DNA of 10,247 bases, taken from NCBI GenBank assembly GCA_902475475.1, contig CABRZY010000052.1:1-10247 (forward strand), read 5' to 3'. The notes under the pieces are model-generated. The model saw nothing but the letters and a program-made list of their open reading frames with translations. It did not search any database and was not told the origin of the DNA. The translations under genes and the position numbers were made by a program. This DNA comes from an uncultured Collinsella sp. Lineage in GTDB: Bacteria; Actinomycetota; Coriobacteriia; Coriobacteriales; Coriobacteriaceae. Below are positions 1 to 8,586 of the stretch, in pieces; position 1 is the first letter of the stretch, and the number at the start of each line of letters is the position of its first letter.

Positions 1-1243
1 AGTCGTCGATGACGACCAGGCGCTTGCCCTCGATGTTGTCGCGCAGCGGGTTGAGTTTCATACGCACGCCCATGGCGCGCAGCTCCTGCGTGGGCTCGAT
101 AAACGTACGGCCCACGTAGCGGTTCTTGATAAGGCCCTCGCCAAAGGGAATACCGCTCTCGTGCGAATACCCCTCCGCGGGCGGCAGGCCGGAGTCGGGC
201 ACGCCGATGACCAGATCGGCCTCGACGGGCTCCTCGTGTGCCAGCTGACGACCCATGTCGTAACGGCAGGCATAGACGCTCTTGCCGTTCATGATGGAGT
301 CGGGGCGGGCAAAGTAGACCTGCTCAAAGATGCAGTTTGCGGGCTCTTCGGCTGCAGGCACGCCCTGCTCGGATACCAGACCCTCGGCGCTGATGCGCAG
401 GATCTCGCCGGGACGGACGTCACGGACGTACTCGGCGCCCACGATGTCGAGCGCGCACGTCTCGGAAGCAACGACCCAGCCGCCGGCGCGCGTGACACGG
501 ACGGCGGAGTCGACCGTCGCGGCGCCGTCCTGCGACGGCAGCTGCGAAACGGATGCGGCATCGGCCTGGTCCAGGCCCTCGTCCACCAGCTTGCCCAGCA
601 CGAGCGGGCGAATGCCGTGCGGATCGCGGAATGCGTAGAGTGCCTGCTCGTTGATGAGCGTCATGGCGTAGCCGCCGCGCACGAGCTCCATGGTCTTGCG
701 AATGCCCTCGCGCAGATGGCCTGTACGCTGAGTAAAGTAGCCGATAAGCTTAGTCGCGACCTCGGAATCCGAATTGGAGAGGAACGGCACGCCCAGCTCG
801 ATCAGCTGGCGGCGCAGCTCGTCGGTGTTGACCAGAGTGCCGTTGTGAGCAAGCGCGATAATGACGCTGTTGATGGTAGAAAGATGCGGCTGCGAGGCTT
901 CCCAGCTCTTGGCACCGGCAGTGCCATAGCGCACGTGGCCCACGGCCAGCTGGCCGGAGAGTGTCGACAGGTCGGCGTTGGAGAACACGCGGTCGAGCAG
1001 GCCCAGATCCTTGCGGACCATAACCGTGCCGCCATCACCCACGGCGATTCCCGCCGATTCCTGGCCGCGATGCTGCAGCGCGCGCAGACCAAAGTACGTC
1101 AGTCGAGCCACATCGCGATCGGGTGCCCACACACCAAAAATGCCGCATTCCTCATGCAGCTGGTCGGAGTCCGGATCATACGTCGACATGGTCTTCACCT
1201 GTCCCGCGGCACGCTCGGCCGCGCGGATGGTTTCTTGAGACAT
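1..1243 (-). CDS. purF: Amidophosphoribosyltransferase PurF (partial, 3' end off the left edge)
   Basis: PurF catalyses the first committed step of purine synthesis: PRPP plus glutamine gives 5-phosphoribosylamine. 414 residues are visible. The N-terminal Ntn-type glutaminase domain is complete: HEECGIFGV supplies the nucleophile Cys33, exposed after propeptide removal, followed by LQHRGQESAG, GHVRYGT (103-108), AHNGTL (132-137) and FRDPHGIRPLVLG. The phosphoribosyltransferase domain follows (YFARPDS, VIGVPDSG, KNRYVGRTFI). The window ends inside the PRPP motif VVIDD, so perhaps 70-80 residues are missing. Cys304 sits where the iron-sulphur type PurF of Bacillus has its first cluster ligand. 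About 35 residues (220-254) are inserted between LVLGKL and WVVASETC. The start is uncertain: ATG at 1243 has GAGGGG 5 nt upstream, while ATG at 1189 (14 residues before the Cys) has AGGTGA 5 nt upstream. The longer form is reported because the TATAAT lies just upstream of it. Confidence 0.96.
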   Translation of the reverse strand, partial: MSQETIRAAERAAGQVKTMSTYDPDSDQLHEECGIFGVWAPDRDVARLTYFGLRALQHRGQESAGIAVGDGGTVMVRKDLGLLDRVFSNADLSTLSGQLAVGHVRYGTAGAKSWEASQPHLSTINSVIIALAHNGTLVNTDELRRQLIELGVPFLSNSDSEVATKLIGYFTQRTGHLREGIRKTMELVRGGYAMTLINEQALYAFRDPHGIRPLVLGKLVDEGLDQADAASVSQLPSQDGAATVDSAVRVTRAGGWVVASETCALDIVGAEYVRDVRPGEILRISAEGLVSEQGVPAAEEPANCIFEQVYFARPDSIMNGKSVYACRYDMGRQLAHEEPVEADLVIGVPDSGLPPAEGYSHESGIPFGEGLIKNRYVGRTFIEPTQELRAMGVRMKLNPLRDNIEGKRLVVIDD

Positions 1244-1284
1244 GGCATCCCCTCAGAGCCTCGTTATTTGGCGTTACCTGCCCT

Positions 1285-1290
1285 ATTATA
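1285..1290 (-). promoter_or_regulatory. Candidate -10 box for purF
   Basis: Read on the minus strand this is a perfect TATAAT, 41 nt before the longer purF start, giving an expected 5' leader of about 35 nt. No good TTGACA-like -35 is seen 16-18 nt upstream; the hexamer there reads roughly GGGAGT. The call rests on the -10 match and position only. Confidence 0.4.
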
Positions 1291-1326
1291 CGCACGGCAA
1301 GACAAGCACTCCCGCGCATGAACAGC

Positions 1327-1339
1327 GCTTTTTAAAAGC
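1327..1339. repeat. 13-nt palindrome between divergent promoters
   Basis: GCTTTT-T-AAAAGC is a perfect inverted repeat with a one-base centre. It lies between the minus-strand TATAAT at 1285-1290 and the plus-strand TATAAT at 1350-1355. The position would suit an operator shared by purF and the membrane-protein gene, but no known regulator site is recognised and an AT-rich palindrome of this size can occur by chance. Confidence 0.3.
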
Positions 1340-1349
1340 CCACCGAGCT

Positions 1350-1355
1350 TATAAT
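1350..1355 (+). promoter_or_regulatory. Candidate -10 box for the CmpB-like membrane protein gene
   Basis: A perfect TATAAT on the plus strand, about 183 nt before the chosen ATG at 1538, implies a long leader of about 175 nt. The hexamer 17 nt upstream (GCTTTT) is a weak -35 and overlaps the 13-nt palindrome. A nearer promoter in 1440-1520 was looked for and none was convincing. The leader (1356-1537) shows only small inverted repeats (TTGCA/TGCAA at 1449-1462; GGACG/CGTCC just after) and no recognisable riboswitch. Confidence 0.35.
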
Positions 1356-1537
1356 CCGTTTTGCAGCCAAACATTTTATTGGGCAACCGCCTCGGGGCCG
1401 ACGATCCCGCATACTTCCGTTGCGACGCGTCTCGCCCGCCGTTGGGGCTTGCATTGTTGCAATTGGGACGTTCGTCCTGTCTTTTGGCAGGTCGGCGGCG
1501 TATCCTTGTACCTACAGCAAAACGAGAAAGGTTATGT

Positions 1538-2767
1538 ATGGATCGAAACGAACTCGACCCCAGCGTCCCCAGCGCCACGGAGGTCAAGAAGATCCCCCTC
1601 ATCATTAAGGTGTACGCCGTCCTGTGCATCCTGTCCGGCGTGGGTACGCTCCCGTCGGTCGGCGCCTTTATGTGGCAGGTCATCACCGCACTCATCAACG
1701 GCAACGCCGCCGCCAAGCTCGGCGACAACACGCTCGTCGCGGTCGGACTGATTGTCGCCGGCATCATGCTCTCGGCTGCCAGTGCCGTCATCTTGATCAT
1801 CTTTGGCCTGGACCTCATCAAGAACCAGCGCCGCAATGCCGCCCGTCTGTCCTATATCCTTATCGCATTGACCGTCGTCGAGCTTTTGGTCGACGTGATG
1901 CTCCAGGGTATCGGGCCTTTCTTGCTGCGCCCTGCCATCCAGCTCGGCATCCTCGTCGCGCTTTCGACCACCGTCGACCCCACGCTGCGCCAGGAGCGCG
2001 AGCTGCAGCGCCGCCTGCAGGAAATGCTCGATCGCGACGCCGCCGCCGAGGGCATGCTCGGGCGCGATGAAACCGGCGAAGGCTACATCAAGCTCAACTA
2101 CTTCAACCTGTTCTGGGTATTCTTTGTCTGCTGCATACTCGGCCTGATCGCCGAGGACATCTGGCACATGACGGTCGACGACCCGGGCGTCTACCAGAAC
2201 CGCGCCGGCATGCTGTTTGGCCCCTTCAGCCCCATCTACGGATTTGGCGCCGTGCTCATGACCATGGTGCTCAACCGCTTCTACAAAAAGAACCCCATCA
2301 TTATCTTTTTGGTGAGCGCGCTGCTCGGCGCAAGCTTTGAGGTGTTCGTGGGCTGGTTTATGCAGACCTCGTTTGGCGTGGTCTCGTGGAGCTACTCGCA
2401 TATGAAGCTCTTTGGCATGCCCGATCCGCTCGCCGTCCTTACCGGCGGACGTACCTGCACAGGCTTCGCCTGCCTGTGGGGTCTGGGTGGCCTCATCTGG
2501 ATCAAGCTGCTGCTGCCGAGACTGCTCAAGCTCATCAACATGATTCCGTGGAAGAGTCGCTACTCGGCTACCGTCATCTTCACCATCATTATGCTGGTCG
2601 ATGGCGTTATGACGCTACAGTCGCTCGATTATTGGTATCAGCGCGTCAACGGCACGGAACCGGATATTCCCGTTGCGCAGTTCTACGGCAAGTACTTCGA
2701 TAATGACTTTATGGAGAATCGCTTCCAGAGCATGACCATGAGCCCCAAGGATGCGACGCGCGTGTAG
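1538..2767 (+). CDS. Multi-pass membrane protein, putative ABC transporter type IV (CmpB-like) family
   Basis: This 409-residue protein has two hydrophobic halves. Residues about 20-50, 66-92, 103-122 and 125-143 look like four membrane segments. A charged, probably cytoplasmic linker (146-187, rich in R, E, Q) follows, then a second block with segments near 190-208, 228-247, 253-275, 308-330 and 344-362. The second block carries the signature of the 'putative ABC-transporter type IV' (CmpB) Pfam family: GLIAEDIWH (202-210), NRAGMLFGPFSPIYGFGA (221-238), EVFVGWFM (268-275) and GGRTCTGFACLWG (303-315). The family has no proven function, and no ATPase or substrate-binding gene lies beside this one, so 'transporter' is only a label. 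The frame is open upstream, but ATG at 1538 has an AAAGG ribosome site 7 nt away and begins a sensible N terminus. It is transcribed away from purF. Confidence 0.85.
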   Translation: MDRNELDPSVPSATEVKKIPLIIKVYAVLCILSGVGTLPSVGAFMWQVITALINGNAAAKLGDNTLVAVGLIVAGIMLSAASAVILIIFGLDLIKNQRRNAARLSYILIALTVVELLVDVMLQGIGPFLLRPAIQLGILVALSTTVDPTLRQERELQRRLQEMLDRDAAAEGMLGRDETGEGYIKLNYFNLFWVFFVCCILGLIAEDIWHMTVDDPGVYQNRAGMLFGPFSPIYGFGAVLMTMVLNRFYKKNPIIIFLVSALLGASFEVFVGWFMQTSFGVVSWSYSHMKLFGMPDPLAVLTGGRTCTGFACLWGLGGLIWIKLLLPRLLKLINMIPWKSRYSATVIFTIIMLVDGVMTLQSLDYWYQRVNGTEPDIPVAQFYGKYFDNDFMENRFQSMTMSPKDATRV

Positions 2768-2790
2768 CGCCAACCGCGCCCAAAACGCAA

Positions 2791-2825
2791 AATGCCCGCC
2801 GGTATCACACGTACCGGCGGGCATT
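2791..2825. terminator. Bidirectional intrinsic terminator
   Basis: A perfect 14-bp stem (arms 2791-2804 and 2812-2825, AATGCCCGCCGGTA and its complement) has a 7-nt loop. It is followed on the plus strand by TTTTTAT; the minus-strand side reads GCATTTTGCGTTTTG. It begins 23 nt after the stop of the membrane-protein gene and 33 nt past the stop of the convergent MoaE-like gene, so it should end transcripts from both sides. Confidence 0.93.
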
Positions 2826-2857
2826 TTTATAAACGAGTCTTCTATCGACGCAAGCCT

Positions 2858-3274
2858 CTACGCCTCGCGCTCGACCTCACTTACGCATTCGTTCTTGATG
2901 GTGCCAACGAGTGCCTGCAGCGCATCGACCACGTGCGGGCGAATGTCTCCGCCGATGAGCACGAGCATGATGTCGTCACCCACGGCGAGCTCGCCGCTTG
3001 CCAGCCACACGCGCACATAGCCGATACCCGGCATCGCGCTCGTGGCCTCGATAGCAGCCTGCACCTTCTGAGCATCGAAGCCGAATACCATGCCGCCCAC
3101 CCTGCGTCCGGGAGCTACGCCATCGGTTTCGATCCCGCGGACCTCGGACTTGGGCGTCGCGCGCACCACGCCGTTATGCGTCAGATACATCCCACAGCCT
3201 GCCGCCGAAGCATCGGCCTTGGCCTCGCGCAGCCAAGTATCAACCGAAGGCATCGTTTTGCCATTCTCAAGCAT
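2858..3274 (-). CDS. MoaE-like protein (molybdopterin synthase large-subunit family), function uncertain
   Basis: This 138-residue protein has no signal peptide or membrane segment. It aligns by eye with MoaE: GMYLTHNGVVR (28-38) matches the 'gAvvtFvGtVR' opening, and IGYVRVWLASGELAVGDDIMLVLIGGDIRPHVVDALQALVGTIKNE (84-129) matches the region of MoaE containing 'GEL..GDEIV.V......R...F.A.....DYLK'. MoaE with MoaD inserts sulphur into precursor Z to make molybdopterin. Lys127 matches the first conserved lysine (K119 in E. coli), but the second (K126 in the PFWKRE motif) is absent here. The protein may therefore be a diverged homologue. No other molybdenum cofactor gene is present. ATG at 3274 is chosen because GGGAG lies 5 nt upstream; the ATG one codon earlier would leave only 2 nt. 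It is the last gene before the bidirectional terminator and lies 65 nt after the sortase stop, probably in the same transcript. Confidence 0.6.
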   Translation of the reverse strand: MLENGKTMPSVDTWLREAKADASAAGCGMYLTHNGVVRATPKSEVRGIETDGVAPGRRVGGMVFGFDAQKVQAAIEATSAMPGIGYVRVWLASGELAVGDDIMLVLIGGDIRPHVVDALQALVGTIKNECVSEVEREA

Positions 3275-3339
3275 CATTTCTCCCTTACCGTCGTCTAGTA
3301 GCCAATTTAGGACGGGCTTTTTAGCTACTCTCGAACAAC

Positions 3340-4344
3340 TTATTCCTCGACCGGCGTGAGTACCATGACGGCGCGCGTGTTACTCAGCGATAACGAACGA
3401 CAGGTCACAAGCGTTACGACCTTGGTTGCCGAGGCGGCGCGATCGCCCGCATCGCTCGCCACGGCAGAGGCACCGTCGAGCATCTCGGACAGGTAGTTCT
3501 TGAGCCCGTCGTCGCCCTCAAAATTGGGTGTGCGCGCCTTGGCATACGTATCCTCGACAACTTTGGTCGCCAGTGGTCGCAGTTTATACGTAGCATCCCG
3601 TGTGATGTAATACACGGACTCGATGCTATCGAACGTCGCCTGATCAGTGGTGTCCGAAATCACGTTGAACATCAACCCGTCATTCATGTGGTGGCCGTAG
3701 ATCGTGGTCTGCTGGTCAACCATTCCCGGCGCGGCATCGTCACTGTCCAAGAAGATCGCACCCGATGCATTGGACGTACCGTCAAACAGCGTGTTGAGGT
3801 ATTTGGAGTTGTTATTGGTCTGCACCACGGGATAGTTGATGTTGGTTCCCGGCGCGTAAATCCAACCCACAATCTCGGGGTTTGTCTGAGCAAGTGCATC
3901 GAAGTCGATAATCGGCACGCCGCTGGCGTCCTTATCGCTTATATATTGCTTCTCGATTTTCTGATACGAATCGCTCGCCTGCTTATAGCCAATCTGCGCG
4001 TTGATAAAGATGGCAGCGGCGGCAACAATCAGACCGATGCCCACGATGATGAGCAAGATGGGAATGATGGATCGGCGTTTCTTACGCGGCTGCTCGGCAT
4101 AGTTGGACGGCGCGTCACTCAGCTGCCTCGTCGTCCGAGCCTGCTTCTTTACCGTGCCATATGACGAAGGGCGATACGCAGCCGGCGTATCCTGGCGGCG
4201 ATGGGACGTCGGCGTTACGGAACGCGGCGCGCGCGGCTGCTGAGGAGAGGATGTCCGACCCTGCTGTGCCGCATGGGCAGCACCCGGCTTCGACGGATCG
4301 GGAATCTGAGAAGCCTTGAATCGTTTTCCCTGATAGTCGGACAT
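3340..4344 (-). CDS. Class B sortase with long N-terminal cytoplasmic tail
   Basis: Sortases are membrane-anchored transpeptidases that cleave a sorting signal on secreted proteins and join them to the cell wall or build pili. This 334-residue protein has a basic P/S/Q/R-rich tail (1-91), one membrane segment (about 92-115, after RKKRR) and an extracellular catalytic domain (about 140-334). IIDFDALAQTNPEIVGWIYAPGTNINYPVVQ is typical of class B. The catalytic residues are His218 in IYGHHMNDG, Cys315 in TLVTC and Arg324 in NTRAVMVL. The tail is long compared with usual sortases, where few residues precede the membrane segment. The start at 4344 has AGGAG 4 nt upstream and lies 35 nt after the purE stop; any longer form would overlap purE. 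No sorting-signal substrate gene is in view, so its targets are unknown. Class B is assigned from motif spacing, not from a search. Confidence 0.9.
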   Translation of the reverse strand: MSDYQGKRFKASQIPDPSKPGAAHAAQQGRTSSPQQPRAPRSVTPTSHRRQDTPAAYRPSSYGTVKKQARTTRQLSDAPSNYAEQPRKKRRSIIPILLIIVGIGLIVAAAAIFINAQIGYKQASDSYQKIEKQYISDKDASGVPIIDFDALAQTNPEIVGWIYAPGTNINYPVVQTNNNSKYLNTLFDGTSNASGAIFLDSDDAAPGMVDQQTTIYGHHMNDGLMFNVISDTTDQATFDSIESVYYITRDATYKLRPLATKVVEDTYAKARTPNFEGDDGLKNYLSEMLDGASAVASDAGDRAASATKVVTLVTCRSLSLSNTRAVMVLTPVEE

Positions 4345-4379
4345 GGCTCTCCTTATACTGCGGCGAAACGGCGGAACGT

Positions 4380-4844
4380 CTAGGCGTCGGCCATCTCCTG
4401 CTTCATCTTCTCGATAACCTTGCGGTACTCGGGGTCGCATGCGCCCAGAATCTGCGTGGCGTAGATGGCGGCGTTCTTGGCGCCGTTGATGGCAACGCAG
4501 GCCACGGGCACACCCGAAGGCATCTGCACCATCGACAGCAGCGAATCCATGCCGCCCAGGTCACTCGTCTTCATAGGCACGCCGATGACCGGCAGCGGCG
4601 TAAAGGCAGCCACGACACCACCCAGGTGAGCGGCCTTGCCGGCGGCGGCGATAATCACTTTGATACCGCGATCGGCAGCAGTCGAGGCCCACTCGTGGAC
4701 CTTCGCCGGCGTGCGGTGTGCGCTCGCAATGACAAGCTCATAGGGCACACCGAGCGCCTCGAGCTCGGCGGTGCAGCCTTCCATAACGCCCAGATCGGAC
4801 TTGGAGCCCATAATGATCCCGACAACCGGCTTCTGATCTGCCAT
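4380..4844 (-). CDS. purE: N5-carboxyaminoimidazole ribonucleotide mutase PurE (class I)
   Basis: PurE converts N5-CAIR to CAIR in IMP synthesis, acting after PurK. The 154 residues match the usual length of a single-domain enzyme. Motifs are complete: GSKSD (13-17), SAHRTP (41-46, catalytic His43), AAGKAAHLGG (67-76), GVPM (88-91) and LLSMVQMPSGVPVACVAINGAKNAA (102-126). The AAHL motif marks the class I mutase rather than the class II AIR carboxylase, so a purK gene is expected elsewhere. The start is ATG at 4844, with AGGAGG (4854-4859) 9 nt upstream; an in-frame TTG at 4850 would be only 3 nt from that site. A 5' leader is expected to contain a short GC-rich hairpin. The sortase gene follows after 35 nt, so they are likely cotranscribed. 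Confidence 0.97.
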   Translation of the reverse strand: MADQKPVVGIIMGSKSDLGVMEGCTAELEALGVPYELVIASAHRTPAKVHEWASTAADRGIKVIIAAAGKAAHLGGVVAAFTPLPVIGVPMKTSDLGGMDSLLSMVQMPSGVPVACVAINGAKNAAIYATQILGACDPEYRKVIEKMKQEMADA

Positions 4845-4873
4845 AAACAAAGACCTCCTGTTGAGAACGGCGA

Positions 4874-4888
4874 CGCGGCGGATCCGCG
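4874..4888 (-). promoter_or_regulatory. Small GC-rich hairpin in the purE leader
   Basis: CGCGG and CCGCG arms of 5 bp flank a 5-nt loop, and the core GCGGATCCGC (4878-4887) is itself a palindrome. It sits 14 nt upstream of the AGGAGG site of purE. It is not a recognised riboswitch. The 10-mer at 4876-4885 also occurs inside IR2 (5083-5092), which may be chance. Confidence 0.3.
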
Positions 4889-4907
4889 ACCCTTAACTAC
4901 TGAGAGT

Positions 4908-4913
4908 AGTATA
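4908..4913 (-). promoter_or_regulatory. Candidate -10 box for purE
   Basis: The minus strand reads TATACT here, one base from consensus, implying a start of transcription near 4901 and a leader of roughly 57 nt. It overlaps a short inverted repeat, ACTACT-GAG-AGTAGT (4896-4910). The hexamer 17 nt upstream is AAGACC, a poor -35, so this is tentative. Confidence 0.35.
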
Positions 4914-4939
4914 GCTGCTCCCGTCCCTGCGGTCTTTGT

Positions 4940-5011
4940 GGTGGCGGCTGAGCCTTTCCCTCGGGAACTGGGCTTCGCGAAGTTTCCCGAGGGAAAGGCT
5001 CAGCCGCCACC
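4940..5011. repeat. IR1: perfect 28-bp inverted repeat, 16-nt centre
   Basis: Arms 4940-4967 and 4984-5011 are exact reverse complements over 28 bp. The 16-nt centre contains the palindrome CTTCGCGAAG (4973-4982). Neither side has a T tract (flanks TTTGT and CTGCG), so it does not look like a standard intrinsic terminator. It lies about 27 bp upstream of the putative purE -10 box. The length and perfection suggest an intergenic repeat element, but that needs a genome-wide copy count. Confidence 0.9.
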
Positions 5012-5057
5012 CTGCGACCTACCGGGAATTGCCATGACGTACGTTGGCTGAAATATT

Positions 5058-5099
5058 AGTGTGGGATCCGCCGTTCGAACGAACGGCGGATCCCACACT
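5058..5099. terminator. IR2: perfect 20-bp inverted repeat, possible terminator
   Basis: Arms 5058-5077 and 5080-5099 are exact complements separated by AA. On the plus strand CAC then TTTTT follow; on the minus strand the stem is followed by TAATATTTC. The T run is better on the plus strand, yet the neighbouring genes (carB upstream, purE downstream) are on the minus strand. Outer arms GGCTGAA (5046-5052) and TTCAGCC (5109-5115) extend the symmetry. It could end carAB transcripts weakly or be part of a repeat element. Confidence 0.6.
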
Positions 5100-5169
5100 C
5101 ACTTTTTATTCAGCCCTAGTCATCGCGCAAAGCCCCTTCGGCAGCACACGGTGCAGCCAAGTCACCGCA

Positions 5170-5258
5170 GGCCGGGGCGGAGGGGGCCGAATTTGCCACT
5201 GAGCGACTCTGCTTGCAGCCGGAGCGAAGGGGGAAATTCGGCACCCTCCGCCCCGGCC
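5170..5258. repeat. IR3: 25-bp inverted repeat (24/25) just after carB
   Basis: Arms 5170-5194 and 5234-5258 pair at 24 of 25 positions; the one mismatch is G5185 against A5243. The 39-nt centre has the direct repeat GAGCGA (5201-5206 and 5222-5227). The element starts 12 nt after the carB stop codon. No T tract follows it on the minus strand, so it is more likely a 3'-end stabilising stem or a repeat element than an intrinsic terminator. Confidence 0.88.
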
Positions 5259-5270
5259 GACCAGGTCACA

Positions 5271-8585
<3,315 letters not shown>

Positions 8586-8586
8586 G

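Larger units (their letters stand above)
4845..5270. other. 426-bp gene-free gap between carB and purE with three long inverted repeats
   Basis: No credible gene lies here; the open frames crossing it run through the inverted repeats or lie antisense to purE or carB. From the carB side the gap holds IR3 (5170-5258), IR2 (5058-5099) and IR1 (4940-5011), then the purE promoter and leader zone (4845-4913). Together the repeats occupy about half of the gap. Short plain stretches at 5012-5057 and 5116-5169 show nothing recognisable. Confidence 0.9.

Noticed and set aside
161..1321. A 386-residue plus-strand open frame opposite purF
   Set aside because: The purF reading on the minus strand has all family motifs; this frame is its antisense shadow.
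1532..2401. A 289-residue minus-strand open frame opposite the membrane protein gene
   Set aside because: It is acidic and histidine-rich low-complexity antisense sequence, with no ribosome site or family match; the plus-strand frame has a clear family signature.
3295..3330. GTAGC/GCTAC inverted repeat as a terminator after the sortase gene
   Set aside because: The arms are only 5-6 bp around a loop of about 20 nt with no T tract on the minus strand.
4845..4913. A purine riboswitch in the purE leader
   Set aside because: The probable leader is only about 57 nt, and the purine aptamer's conserved junction bases and paired loops are not seen.
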